A DNA stretch of 64,000 bases from Rhizophagus clarus (taxonomy: Eukaryota; Glomeromycota; Glomeromycetes; Glomerales; Glomeraceae): positions 310,001 to 374,000 of the forward strand of contig BLAL01000050.1 in assembly GCA_015698045.1 (NCBI GenBank), written 5' to 3'. Numbering within the stretch: the first letter of the stretch is position 1; the number at the start of each line of letters is the position of its first letter. The translations under genes and the position numbers were made by a program. The notes under the pieces were generated by a model that had not been told where the DNA came from, searched no databases, and saw only the letters and a list, made by a program, of their open reading frames with translations. Below are positions 1 to 11,852 of this stretch, in pieces.

Positions 1-2235
1 GAAATTAGAAATACACATCATTCATACTTCAAAGATAAATTATAACAGAAGAATTAAAAAAACTATAAGATAACGACATAGGCAGAGTTGCATAATGTAT
101 AGTCTTGGAAGTAAGAGGAATGACCATAAAATTTAAGAAACTCCCAGCGCAACATACCTTTAATAAAACTCCACTTCAATTTTGCCAATAACAATTACAC
201 ATCAAGTTTGAAATGAAGATCATGATATCTACAAAATGGCTAGAGAAAGGTGAGAATTCCTCACACTACACATTGTCTGTAAGTAGTCTCATTAAAACTG
301 AACTCAAAGACTTTAGCGCTACTTACCTTCACTATATCAATAATAATTAACAATAATAATCAAAATAAACCAATAATCATCAATCAAAAGATATACGATC
401 AGATGCTTTTCATTACGATTATAAATTGCTAAATATATAACTATAATTAAAAGAATAAGATATTGATTCATTTTAAACTTCTGAAGAAATTAAAAATACG
501 CTTTAAATACCTTAAGATAAATAAAGAATTAATTCAAAAAAATCAAATGAGATAAAAAATCACAGCCATCTTTTGATAAACCTTTGGTAAGATGGTAATA
601 TAGACAAAATTGCATAATATATGATCTTAAAGCAAGAAGAATAACCATAAAATTCTAAGGCATTTTAAGAGACGAATGAATTTACTTATAGATAGAAAGA
701 AATTTTTTTCAAAAAAAAAAGGAGCAACTTAAATATAAATTTTTTTTAAAGGAAAAAATAAATCTTCTCATATGAACAAAAAAAAAAAAAATTTTTTTTT
801 TCTCATGTAAATGATAAAATACGTAAGTTTTTCTCAGAAGTTTTTAACCAATCTTAAAAAGGAATACAAACTCAACTAATTACGCAATAAAAGTTATTTT
901 TCCTAAAAAAAGAAGCAAATATTTCCATATAAAAAAAACTCTCACGTAAATGATAAGAAAAAATTTTTTTTTCCCAGGAGTTTGTTAAACAATTCTAATT
1001 TATTAAATAATTTTAAAAAGGTTATTGTTTATATGTAATATATACCAAAAGTAGTTTTTTCCAAATTAAAAAAAATAATCTTTTTTGCAAGTATGAATGT
1101 ATGATTAATAAAAAAAAAAGTTCCACTTTATCAAAAAAATTCTTTGATATTTTAATTAACGTAATATTTTTAAATTGCTGAATGTGTACATAACTTTGCG
1201 TAATAGATCACATGAAGTTCCAAAAACCCGGTATGCAAAAACAGGTTTTAAAATGAGGATTACTTTGTGTTAAATATATATGTGGCCATTAGTTATTACA
1301 CTTCCGTTTAAAAAATAAAATGATACATAGTAGTTTTTTTTTATTGTTGACTTTTTTTAAAAATTAAAAGTATTTATTTCTTTACACAAAAAATATAAAT
1401 ATGGTTATATGGTACTTTTAACTCAGAGATTTCATTACCAGATTATAATTTATGCCACTTTATATTAGTTATCAAGATGCTACATAATTATTTTTTGTCA
1501 AATACCAGATTTTTTTTATAAAATACCATCAAGTTAAAGCCAATACATATATATTAAGAGTATTAATAAGTTTGTTTATTGAGTCGACACCAATAAGTAG
1601 GAAACCAATAAAAATCCATTTTATTCATTTGCGAAGTTTTTTATTTGTAAAATGTTGCTCAGGTTCGTGGTTTTCTATAACATATAAATTTTATCCCTTT
1701 ACCTTTTATATTAACGTTTATATTATACAGAAAAATTGTGTTAGCTATGTTGATTATATAAAATTATTTCGTGATTTGCTATACCTTTGAAGGAGAAAAA
1801 TTTGGCGTCATATCACTAATTTTAAAAACATATTCTTCTATACAATCTTATTTGCTTATGTTATAATTCAATTGTGAACTGCCCCTACATTGTTTGTAAT
1901 ATATCGTAATGTAATATACTGAGACAATAGTATTGAAGACAAAAGTGATTATGAAAAAGAAATTCCAAATAGGACATATTCTAGTAAAAAAAAGGAGAAA
2001 AACTAAAAAAAATTGAAACAAAAAGAAATGAGAAACATAAATCAAATAATTTAAAAATTTTTTTTATGTAGATTTTTATTACTATCTAATGGTAAATATT
2101 TGGATTATATATATATAATAAATTGAATACAATCATTTATATGCAGTTTAATTAAAATTATTAATTTCGATAATTAGCCGTTAGAAACTCAAAGAGGGGA
2201 TGAATCTATAATCTCACTTTCACTTTCAAACGATT
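1..2235. other. AT-rich gene-free stretch with diverged internal duplications
   Basis: I see no convincing gene here on either strand; open frames are short and made of low-complexity residues. There are two diverged direct repeats of about 55 bp, near 71-125 and 600-655, sharing the core attgcataat and the ending aaccataaaatt or gaccataaaatt. A second pair lies near 760-840 and 930-985 (ctcatgtaaatgataa / ctcacgtaaatgataa followed by an A/T run and caggag or cagaag). They look like remnants of old duplications or of an unrecognised repeat. Confidence 0.5.
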
Positions 2236-2370
2236 ACTGAAATTAAAGATGGGTCCTCAATTGATTTCCAAAATCCGCAATATTGCGGGTTTTGGAAATC
2301 AATTGCGCTTAGTAATTCGCAAACCCGCAAATAATCTGCAAATCTGCAAATAATCCGCAAACCTGCAAAT

Positions 2371-2460
2371 AATTTATAGTACCGCAAATAACCCGCAAAT
2401 AATTTATAGTACCGCAAATAACCCGCAAATAATTTATAGTACCGCAAATAACCCGCAAAT
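2371..2460. repeat. 30-bp tandem repeat, three perfect copies
   Basis: The unit aatttatagtaccgcaaata plus acccgcaaat is repeated three times without change at 2371-2400, 2401-2430 and 2431-2460. Degenerate cgcaaata words continue on both sides. It is internal to the hAT-type MITE and is mirrored in inverse orientation near 3000-3060, giving the element a hairpin-like architecture. Confidence 0.9.
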
Positions 2461-2555
2461 CCGCAAACCCGCAAATAATCTGCAAATCCGTATAGTATCG
2501 CAAATAATCTGCAAATCCGCAAATAATTTACATTATCGCAAATTTGCGAATAAGT

Positions 2556-2998
2556 GGACAAAATTGTCCACTTTTAGTATATAAATAAATTTGGTTATAT
2601 TTAATTGCGAAGATTAAATTAACATGATTCATAAGTTTACAAAATGGACAAAATTGTCCACTTTTTAGTATATAAATAAATTCGGTTATATTTAATTGCG
2701 AAGATTAAATTAACATGATTCATGAGTTTACAAAATGAACAAAATTGTCCACTTTTTAGTATATAAATAAATTTGGTTATATTTTATTGCGAAGATTAAA
2801 TTAACATGATTCATGAGTTTACAAAATGGACAAAATTGTCCACTTTTTAGTATATAAATAAATTTGGTTATATTTAATTGTGAAGATTAAATTAACATGA
2901 TTCATGAGTTTACAAAATGGACAAAATTGTCCACTTTTTAGTATATAAATAAATTTGGTTATATTTAATTGCGAAGATTAAATTAACATGATTCATGT
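2556..2998. repeat. 91-bp tandem array, five copies, with an internal palindrome
   Basis: Five units start at 2556, 2646, 2737, 2828 and 2919, so the period is 90-91 bp. Each opens with a 16-bp inverted repeat TGGACAA-AA-TTGTCCA (one copy has ga for gg) and continues through tatataaataaatttggtt and gcgaagattaaattaacatg. Copies are nearly identical, so amplification is recent compared with the decay of surrounding genes. The array sits in the centre of the MITE. Confidence 0.9.
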
Positions 2999-3140
2999 TG
3001 CGAATTATTTGCGGATTTGCGGATTATTTGCGATTGCGGATTTGCGAATAATTATTCTTCAAAATCCGCAATGTTCCGCAATATCGCAAATCGCAATTAA
3101 TCCGCAATTAGGGTATTGCGGACACATCTTTAACTGAAAT

Positions 3141-3722
3141 GTATGCTTATGGAAAGGAACTGAGAATCTGCTAATGCAGTTTATATCACTGCACTATTAC
3201 AAACATGAGCCAAAATTATCTATGATATGATGCACCAATAAAATTGGTAAAAAAAAGTTGCAAAAAAAGATGGTATATTTGCAAATTGACAAAGTTGATT
3301 TTTAGCAAATCGAACAAATATAGCCAAAAATTGGCAGTCTAATATTTGGTCGATTTTTACTTATTTGATATACAGTACTAAATAAAAGGATATAAAGTAA
3401 TGGAATTTTGTGAATTTTTTAGTTTCTTTAGATTCAAAAATCGAAATGTAATACTTATATTTTAGTTTATCGGCTATATTAATAATATATACTGTATATA
3501 AATAAACAAACAAATATTCTATTTTTAGTAATATTGATAGAAAATTATCTAATACAATATATTTATACAGTTATATTATATAACATAAAAAGTACGTAAT
3601 TCAGTCCGAATTTAGTAATTATTATTATTTTTTTTTTTTATCATTTATTTTTATTTTGAAAAAATGTCCAAAGAAATTTCAAATTTACAATTAAAAACTC
3701 ATTGTATTTAATATTAAACACA
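3141..3722. other. AT-rich stretch without a gene
   Basis: I see no coding frame or repeat worth naming. The last 100 bases before the gene at 3723 are T-rich and then A-rich; they may hold its promoter, but no clear TATA box can be singled out in such biased DNA. Confidence 0.4.
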
Positions 3723-5928
3723 ATGCCAAAAATTAGAAGTAGAAAAATTAAAAATAATTCCAAGGAAATTAGTGAATATCCTAAAACAAATTCTATCTTA
3801 TTTACAGATAAAAAAAGAAGTTATTATTATACAATTAGACAAGAAGGTTTATATCCTCAACCACCAATATTGGCATACACCCAAGGAAAGAACAAATACA
3901 AGATTCCAGATGGATATTGTGTGGAGACCACTTGGGGTCGTGGGGAAAAAAAGAGAACTGTAAAATGTTTTATTAATTATATTGAAGAAAGACCTATTTT
4001 CAGAATTATGTATGGTATAAACTTCTCAGAAGAAGTCCAATCAAATATATTTTCAACAACAGCAGCAAATGCAGTTTTAAGGGTTAGCTTTATCAAATTA
4101 TTTTTTTTTTTAAAAAAAAAAATTGGATTAAATATATTATTTAATATTAAATTTTATTCTTTTTTAGAAGCTTTTTCCTTTAAATGAAAAATCATTAATT
4201 TCTGGTGTGCATCTTTTCGGTATCCATTTAGTAACATTGAAACAAGCTAGAGAAAATATAAGTATAAAGGAAGATAATATACAACTAATACCACTTGAAA
4301 ACTGCAGTAAATCAACATTAAATAAAAGGCAGCGTAAATTCGGACATCAATTAAAACAACATGTTGAAAGTGAAGCAAATAAAGTTTATGGTAATGATAA
4401 AGTTACCCTTAAAAAAATTTCTTATAGCGTCAGAGATATGGATTTTCAAATTAATTACGAGGAAAAAAATGATATAAAAGAGAAAAAACTTATTTCAGTA
4501 GCAAAAGCTATTGATTTCAATTATATTCCTCGTGAAGGGTATCGAGCTTTAACTTCAGTGGAACAAGATTTACAGCGTGAATGGGCTGTCTCAAAACAAC
4601 GACTTAAAATAATGACAGAAATGAATCAAAAAATTCCAATTACTCTTGTTGATCTTCCATCGGATTTTACTGAATATACAAATTCTGAATCATTTGAAAT
4701 AATTCAAAATATTAAAAAAGGTGGAACTCGAAGTGTTAAAGATATCTTAAGATATATTGTACCTGTTCTTATTTCTAATGAAATATTGGACATCAACAAT
4801 CCAATTATCCATTTAAGGGTCTCAGGGGATGGCCGAAATGTAGGTCGTAAAATAAAACACGTTATGGTAACTATGGCAATTTTGAACGACATACGAAATA
4901 TTCATAAACCCAATTATCACTATACAACTGTTCTCTTTCCAGGTGTAGAGAAGTATGAGGTTTTAGAAACAATGATGGCTTCTTTTATTAAAGAGTTAGA
5001 TGAAATAAAAACAAATGGATTAATTATTGGTGAAATCATTTGGAAATTTGAACTCTATTTCAGTTCCGATTGGAAGTTTTTAACCATATGTTTAGGATTC
5101 AATTCCGCGAATTCAAAATTTTTTTGCCCATGGTGCCAAATATCAAAATGTGATCAAGGTAACAATTGGAAGATAAGTAAGAAAATGGAATGCATTCACG
5201 AATACCCAGGTCACAATAAAAAGCTGCTTTTTTATATGATTTCTTTGGACAAATGGGTACCAGACGAACTCCACATTTTACTACGTATTTGGGACTGACT
5301 CTGGAGTCTGGTTTTAGTGGAACTAAAAGAATTTAATCAATTTGATGATATATGTCGTGGTGAAATTGTTCAAGAAATGGGTAGGATTGGTATTAATTTT
5401 CAGTTTTGGCAAGAAAAGGGTGTTAACACATGGAATTACACGTCATTAATGGGTGATGACAAAAAGAAAGTTTTAAAAAATTTTAACTTTATGCGTATAT
5501 TACCTTCTTCACGTGCAAAAGCAATTCGACAATTATGGGATCGCTTCTATCAGGTTTATCTTAATCTTCAATTGAAGAATTATGACCCGCAACAGTTTCA
5601 ATTTGAAGCTGAGGATTGGTTAGAATGATTTAAGGGACTATATATGCCGAGCGACGTAACTCCATATATGCACGTTCTTGTTTACCATATGTCCGAGTTC
5701 ATGGAAAAACATAAGCAATTTGGTGTAAAAGCATTTTCATGCGTGCCCGTCGAAAAAAAAAACCATAAACAGGTAACACATTTTTTTAGACAGACAACGA
5801 AAGACGGGGGAAAGGACAAAAAATCAGCAACAACTGATATTCTTGAATATGAAAATAGAGTTCTCTTTTATTTATTTGATAATGTTGAAACTTCAACATC
5901 AAAACCAAAAAAAATAAGTTTAAAGTAA
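3723..5928 (+). pseudogene. Two-exon transposase-like protein of an AMF-type family, two in-frame TGA
   Basis: Exon 1 runs from ATG 3723 to 4082; a GT-AG intron covers 4083-4167; exon 2 runs to the stop at 5926-5928. The splice keeps phase 0. The second exon is interrupted by TGA at 5296 and 5626, yet the same frame continues after both, giving about 700 codons in all. Visible landmarks are a SGDGRNVGRK segment, a CPWC motif about 100 residues later in the context GFNSANSKFFCPWCQIS, PDELHILLR, and VEKKNHKQVTHFF near the end. The spacing of Asp, a CxxC and a Glu resembles RNase H-fold transposases, but I cannot place it in a named superfamily. I associate the family with repeated genes of arbuscular mycorrhizal fungi. 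The first TGA follows IWD and precedes LWSLVL, where CGA (Arg) is the simplest ancestor. Function is inferred only. Confidence 0.6.
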
Positions 5929-6007
5929 TTTTTTTTGGCTTATTAATTTTAGAGCAGTAGAATAATTTATATTACATATAATTTATAATATTAAATAAAA
6001 TGATATA

Positions 6008-6232
6008 TTGGCAACAAATTATGCCAGAAAAATAATTTTTTTAGTTATTTTTGGTTTACTTTTACAAATAGCTTGGATGGCCAGTACGTGTATTTTAAGT
6101 AAAAAATACTCTAACAATTCTAACAATTCTCATTATATTTGTAAAAACACCGGCTTCTTGGAATTCGACGAAACTAACCTTCAGTTAGAGCAATTGTGTA
6201 AGTGCAAAGGGGTGTGTATTTTTCTTAATTGA
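6008..6232 (+). CDS. Possible small membrane or secreted peptide (weak)
   Basis: An open frame of about 74 codons has no ATG at its start; the first ATG in frame is well inside (WMAST). It contains a hydrophobic run IIFLVIFGLLLQIAWM resembling a signal peptide, followed by several Cys residues. A consensus donor (gtaagt) near 6196 and a strong pyrimidine tract plus tag near 6270 suggest splicing, but the spliced frame ends at once. I regard it as a low-confidence relic of a small-protein gene rather than an annotated gene. Confidence 0.2.
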   Translation: MATNYARKIIFLVIFGLLLQIAWMASTCILSKKYSNNSNNSHYICKNTGFLEFDETNLQLEQLCKCKGVCIFLN

Positions 6233-8650
6233 GAAACATTCTAATGTCTTTTTCTCTTCTTTTTTTTGTAGAATTACTAACTTGAATGTGCAGGTAATTT
6301 AACACAATGATTATTGCACATTTACAACATTAAACTGTATTTTGTTCAGTGGAATAAACTTAATGTCAGAGTATGTAAGTGTTGTACTATATTTTTTTTG
6401 GTTTAATATTATTTTTAGAGTGAAGTAAATATACTTGGGTAGTTACATATCGGTTTTAAACTGATATTAACGCTTTCCTTTAGATTTTCAAACTTTCCTT
6501 TGAAACTAATGACTGGCAAGTATAGTTTGGCAATATATGGTGGTATAAATGCATTTTGAAAGGACATTAACGCTAGGTTCTTTATTATTTTAGATAATTA
6601 ATGGTATTGATCATCAAGTATTATTTACATGCTATTTAATCTTTTTTTTAAACTTTTTTTTCAACGTTCTTTCCCTTCTCCCTTTTATTCATTCTTTTCT
6701 CTTTCGTAATTTCTCTTCCATAATTTCTCTTTCATTATTTTTCATTATTTTTTTTTTTCCTTTCACAAACTTACAAAAAAAGAAATTATTGCTAAAATCG
6801 AAAAAAAACAAAAAAAAACCCAAAAAATCTCCATTTCACAGGACCACCGAAACGAAAATGGAACCTAAAAGAATACGTTTAATAACGAGGACGATAAAAT
6901 GGAATTCATCTGGCCGTTTAAATAAAGAAGTCTTGTACGTAATGATTTAAGTGTTCATTTCGGCTTTCGGGTACTTGGGAATTCGAAACGTTTACTAACT
7001 GAACGTTTTTTTTTAGACGTCTTAAATTTTTCGGTGGGAATAAGCTTTTTTAGCCGTTAGCGTTAGATTAACATGTTCTTTAAGCGGCTAATATTTCAGA
7101 TCAGGGTTTCGACAAGGGAAAACGGAGAAGTTCTTATTTATTTTAACGAAACATTCAAATTTCTTCGGACTTTCGGTAAATCATATTTTTATAAATTTTT
7201 TTTTATTTTAACGAATTTTTAGGTATCTGGACGGTGAGGAGATTTCATTATTTATTTTTAACGAAACAACGAACGTTAATCTTTTTTCACATCCTTAGGC
7301 ATACTGGTTATAAATCTCAATAATAGTCCCAAAACTGATCTTGATTATGAACCCAATGGACGCGTAGATTTTGGTAAGAAATCGATTTTCATCAAATTTT
7401 TTTTAACAGAACATTTTCTAACGTTTGATTTCTTTCTTTTTTAGGTTTCTTGCTCTTCGGATTTTGACTCGTTGAATTTAGGTGACTATTTTCCTATTTA
7501 TTTGTTTTAACTAAACAAACTTTTACTGCGTTTAGATGATTTTCTTGAATATCTATGGGAGAAGAGTCATCTTTTTTAGATGCTGCTTGCTCTTCAAGTC
7601 TGGATGCGCAGGATTTTGATGGGCGTTTATGAAAAATGTCTCTAAATTCTCGTTTTTCTTGTATGAATGAATAATACTATTGGAAAACGAAAATGATAAA
7701 TTTCGCAACTTGATTTTTTTAAATAGAAATGGTAATCAACATTTCATTTGTTTTCTTTGTAGGCTTCAACTTCGAATTAGAGTGTTCAATTATTAGTAAG
7801 TTTTGAAGTTAATTTCGAACCCTTTTTTTTATTTTCATTTTTTTTTTTTTTCTATTTTTTTTCTATTAGAAACATTCTTAACATTTCTTTTGTTTGTTTT
7901 TCTTGTAGGTTCTTCAAGGTATCGATGGGATCTGGAAATGGCAAGTTTCTTTAGTTCCCTTTTTGATAGTTGTAATCATTAGTTTTTTAGGTCCCGAAGG
8001 ATTTTATTAAGAGTGTTATGATTTGAAAATGGGGGTTTCTTTGCGATTATTTCTCTTCTTTCTTTTAACAGAAATGTTAAATAACGCTTCTTTTTTTTTG
8101 TTTTTGTAGGTCTTCTTGGTTTCAGTTTGATTGTTGGAAAGTGGAATCGAAGAGTATTTGCTATAATTTTAGATAGTAAGTTCTTCGGGGCTTTTTTTTA
8201 AAAAAAAATTTTTAACGAAAATGTTTATTAATGATTTCTATATTTTTTTTATGGATTTCAGGATGGAGTACTGGTACTGGAAACAATATCCAGAAACGTA
8301 AGTTTCTTGTGTTTCACTCTTTTGTTTAAATTAAAAAATGTTTACTACATTAACTTTTTCTTGCTTAGGTTTTTAGATTCAAAATATTGGTAATGTTAAC
8401 TTCGTAATTTTGTTATGAAACTTTGATTTTCTATTAGGAAGGAATTGCTATACTAACATATCCTTTTTATTTCTTTTTTTTTTATAAGTTCGGATTTTTG
8501 TTTTGGAGTTTAGAAACAGCATATTTTTAATATTTATTTCTCTTTTTGGGATTGATATAAATTTTAGTATGGATTTAGTATGGAAATTTAAATAAGTATA
8601 TTAATTATTATAATAATGAAACATTTATTTATTTATTTATTTATTTTAAT
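6233..8650 (+). other. T-rich region with serial splice-like signals, no long frame
   Basis: No frame longer than a few dozen codons is present. The + strand shows a succession of pyrimidine tracts ending in tttttag or cttgtag, each followed within 20-60 bases by a gtaag- or gtgac-like donor, spaced roughly 100-200 bp apart from about 7010 to 8480. Recurrent words are aacgaaac, ttcggatttt and aacattt. This could be a non-coding transcript with very short exons, a decayed multi-exon gene, or chance in T-rich DNA. No homology can be claimed. Confidence 0.3.
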
Positions 8651-9949
8651 GTTTTGGATAGCCCGGTGCAGGCGCATAATTACAAGTAACTATAACAGAT
8701 CGTGACTACACTAGTTTCCTTATGGAAGTGGGCTACCTCTCAAAAACCAAAGGAAAGGGGAAAAATAGAGGAAGGGGTATTCATAAACTTCTTAGAACAC
8801 AAGTTCCTGCATCACTTGAAGCGAAGGAGATCGCACCACGATACCTTCAAAAATAAAAAAAAACTAACAACTTATTGGAAAAATGTGACATCTTTTTTGA
8901 AAAAAAAAATAGAAACACCCTACGTTTGAGTCTAGCAGCATCTATGCAACGAATTTGGCCCTATTAAAAAGGTAAAAGAAATTCGGTAGACACTAAAGAT
9001 GTTAGTACATCCCTCAAATGAGATTATAGGCTCAGAGTAAGCATTTTAGCAAAGCCTGCAGCAAAGACCATGATGTATTGTCCTCTTTTTGGCTATTGAT
9101 TATGTTCCGGTCTTTGCATTTCTTCTTCTTGTCCTCTTTTTTGTCCTTTTTTGGGAACTTGGACGTTGTTTTCTTTTGTTTGGCTGGCATTGATGAGCAG
9201 ACCAATTTAAACTGTGACATATGTCGTACCTGATGTAGAACACAAGACAGTTGAGACATTATTCTGGGCAGATTGATGATTGATTATCCATCTTTTTAAT
9301 AAGGAGGAGGGGTTAAATTAATTTTTAAAATATTATTACATTTTGTTCTTTATTTTTTCTAGACAGTTTGCTCTTCGGGTAAATCTTGTGGAGTACAAAC
9401 ATCTAAACAAGTAAGAAGATTAAAGTAGACATGCATTTTTTCTTGAATTGGTTCTTTTATTAGATTTCATGGCCGGGCTTTTTGTTGGTTTCTTGTACAG
9501 TAATTATAGCAATCTACAAATAAATGTAAATAATAAATTAAATAAAAAATGTAAGTTAAAAACACAAATATTATTTTGTACACTATATAAGATAAAAACT
9601 ATATAAAATGTAAACTGTACAATTTCCCGTATGATATATACAAACATTTCATTGCACTTAAGTAATGTTAAATTTTGGCCGACATTAACATAATTTCAGC
9701 CAAAACTTAACTTTATAGTAACGTATAATAATTTTTATTTCAAGTTAATACCATAAAATTTTTGCATATTGCGCAATGCTTTAGTAATACTTTAAATACA
9801 AAAAATAATTAAAATTTAAAATATTTAGGGGAGTAATCAAATCAGCCGATATGATTTAGTAAACCTTTGTATTTTTAATAAATATTTTGTATTTCAAAAT
9901 TACCTGCTAAATGTGAATTACGAAAAAATATTGCTAAGATATTAACCTG
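8651..9949. other. No supported gene
   Basis: Short frames exist at 8702-8929 (+) and 9032-9259 (-). The first lacks an ATG start, and the second is a Lys-rich low-complexity peptide with no recognisable domain. A more GC-balanced patch at 8655-9060 hints at a gene remnant, but I cannot read a family in it. From 9300 to 9950 the DNA is plain AT-rich sequence. Confidence 0.35.
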
Positions 9950-10990
9950 AATAAGAAGATGATTAGCAAATATGTGATCAACTATATCACTAGCAATTAG
10001 GTTAATACAATGAGAAATACAACAGACATTTTCAATATGTGGATATTTGTCTTTTATTAATCATCTAACCTTGCGAACATTAGCAGTATTATCAAATACA
10101 ATCGTAAAAATATGTTCTGCTCCTATTTGTTCAAGTATATCTTCTATTTTTTTAGCCAAATAGGTAGCAGTATGTGAATCTAATGAAAGATCAGAGAGCT
10201 GATACAGATATTCTTTACATGATGGAGTAAGAATAATGAAATTCCAATAAGATTAATAGTTGCCTGATATCCACTCATCCAAAGCTGCAATTAAAAGCTT
10301 AGATTAATATATTGATACTTAATAAATGACTTAAACCCCCTTAAAGAACTATAAATCCTACTTACAGAGAGTTAAATTATTCTGTTTAAACAAATCTATT
10401 TGTATATTCTTATTAACATCAGTTGATTCTTCTTCAAGAAGACGTCCTTATAGATAATTTCATGATGGCAAATTATATGCGGCATTTAACTCCTTTACAA
10501 AATCTACAAAAAAAAGATGTTCAACTATTCTAAAAGAAACTCCACATGCCACAAAGAATTTAATCAAAGCACGATTAATTTGATTTTTCTGGCCTTCAAG
10601 AAATTCTGTAGAGTCGTAAAAATCTTTCATAGTTGTTTGTCCACCAGAGAGAGTATCAGCTTTTTTCTTTTTATTAGAAGTATTAATTCTTTCTCTAATC
10701 TTTACCATATAGGTATGAAGTACAAGTGCAGGTGCATTCAAGCAGTGGTTAGCAAGGTGTTCTTTAAGAATTGGCATTTCCCCTCGCTTCCATTTTGCTG
10801 AGCAATATTTACATTCTGCTCCAAATTTTCCAGGTGATATAGCTTCTTTCCTTTCAAAATGAAGCCATATTTTTCCTAAAGGACGTTTACTAACACTTTT
10901 TCTCTTGTTTTTATTACTTTTGGATGGTTAAACTTATGAAATGACAAGTTCTGCATTATCAATAATAACTAAATCATTAGACGCATCCAT
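9950..10990 (-). pseudogene. hAT transposase fragment (BED finger plus N-terminal catalytic region)
   Basis: Read on the minus strand from ATG 10990, a BED-type zinc finger appears (ECKYCSAKWKRG then LKEHLANHC), with the conserved Trp intact. It is followed at 10777-10460 by a hAT N-terminal region including QINRALIKFF and a VEHLFFVDFVK segment. Farther on are ALDEWISGNY, corresponding to the family's DGW motif, and FDNTANVRK, corresponding to its D-N-A-N motif. Stops occur after LVIS, after SGNY and after KVR. The C-terminal dimerisation region typical of hAT is absent, so the copy is truncated as well as mutated. It is a different copy from the + strand hAT at 12.2 kb. Confidence 0.75.
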
Positions 10991-10999
10991 TTCGTGTGA

Positions 11000-11844
11000 G
11001 TGGTTTTATTATAAATTTAAAATGAGATAAGAGGCGCATTAAAAAACTCTTCACTATAATTATATAACCAAACTACCCCTGAATGAATTACATTTTGTTC
11101 AATAATCAATATATTCAGAATTTTAGAATTTATGAAATATGAATGTATCTGAATATTTAGAGAAATTTTTTTAAAAAAAGATTATCTATGTGGTAGATTT
11201 TTATTGGTTGAAATGATCTATCGCAGTTTGACCTTTTAGGCATAAAATTGAGTTTTGGCAATATTGAAATCTTTTACCAATAGTTTAAACGCTTATAATC
11301 AAGGTTTTGACTTTTATCAAATCTCAAAACTGGTTTTGTCCACAACCTTAGAACAGCCCAAAATACACTTATTTTATAATTTTCAAATTTATAATAATTT
11401 TAGTTTATAAAAAATTTATCAAATCATAATAATTTTAAATTACGTAATAAAAATCTATAATACTAATTAAATTTTATAAATCTAAATAAAATACAAAGTG
11501 ATATAAAATGTTATGCACTACTTATATCATTTATTATCCAAGTCTCAAAAAAAAGGTGCAAAGAAGAAGTTAAAAAAAGCATAAAAATAACAATAATAAT
11601 AAATAAAAGAAGATAATCCATTTATTATTTTTAGTAGCAAGTTACCTAAAATAATATTTTTTGAATTTAAAATAGTTTTATTTAATATTAGTTCTTCTTC
11701 ACTAAAGTCTAAAATTAAAAATGATAACATCTTTTCAGTTAATAAAAATATAAAAAAAAAAAATAAAAGTATATGGTAATTATTATTGGTAATTATTCAG
11801 TAGGAGAAGAACAGATATAACTATTAGACTTAGTGATTTACAAT
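11000..11844. other. AT-rich stretch without a gene
   Basis: No coding frame is supported. The minus frame at 11545-11730 is hydrophobic low-complexity sequence of the kind AT-rich DNA produces by chance. Nothing else stands out before the TSD of the hAT element. Confidence 0.4.
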
Positions 11845-11852
11845 ATACTGGT

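Larger units (their letters stand above)
2244..3132. mobile_element. hAT-type non-autonomous element (MITE) with perfect 8-bp TSD
   Basis: The ends are imperfect inverted repeats: TAAAGATGGGTCC on the left and the complement TAAAGATGTGTCC on the right. They are bordered by a perfect 8-bp direct duplication, ACTGAAAT, at 2236-2243 and 3133-3140. An 8-bp target duplication and a TIR beginning TA-A-G-TG are typical of the hAT superfamily. The interior has no transposase; it is filled with short direct repeats (2371-2460) and a 91-bp tandem array (2556-2998), and the two halves carry complementary ccgcaaataa / ttatttgcgg words. Open frames inside simply translate these repeats. Confidence 0.85.

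Noticed and set aside
2226..2561. 111-residue minus-strand frame with YLRYYKLFAG repeats
   Set aside because: It only translates the 30-bp tandem repeats of the MITE and begins in the MITE's terminal repeat.
2556..2998. CRISPR-like array
   Set aside because: The units are contiguous tandem repeats without unique spacers, inside a transposon with a target duplication, in a eukaryotic contig.
9032..9259. Lys-rich 75-residue minus frame as a histone-like or nucleolar protein
   Set aside because: Only composition suggests it; no domain, no supporting neighbours.
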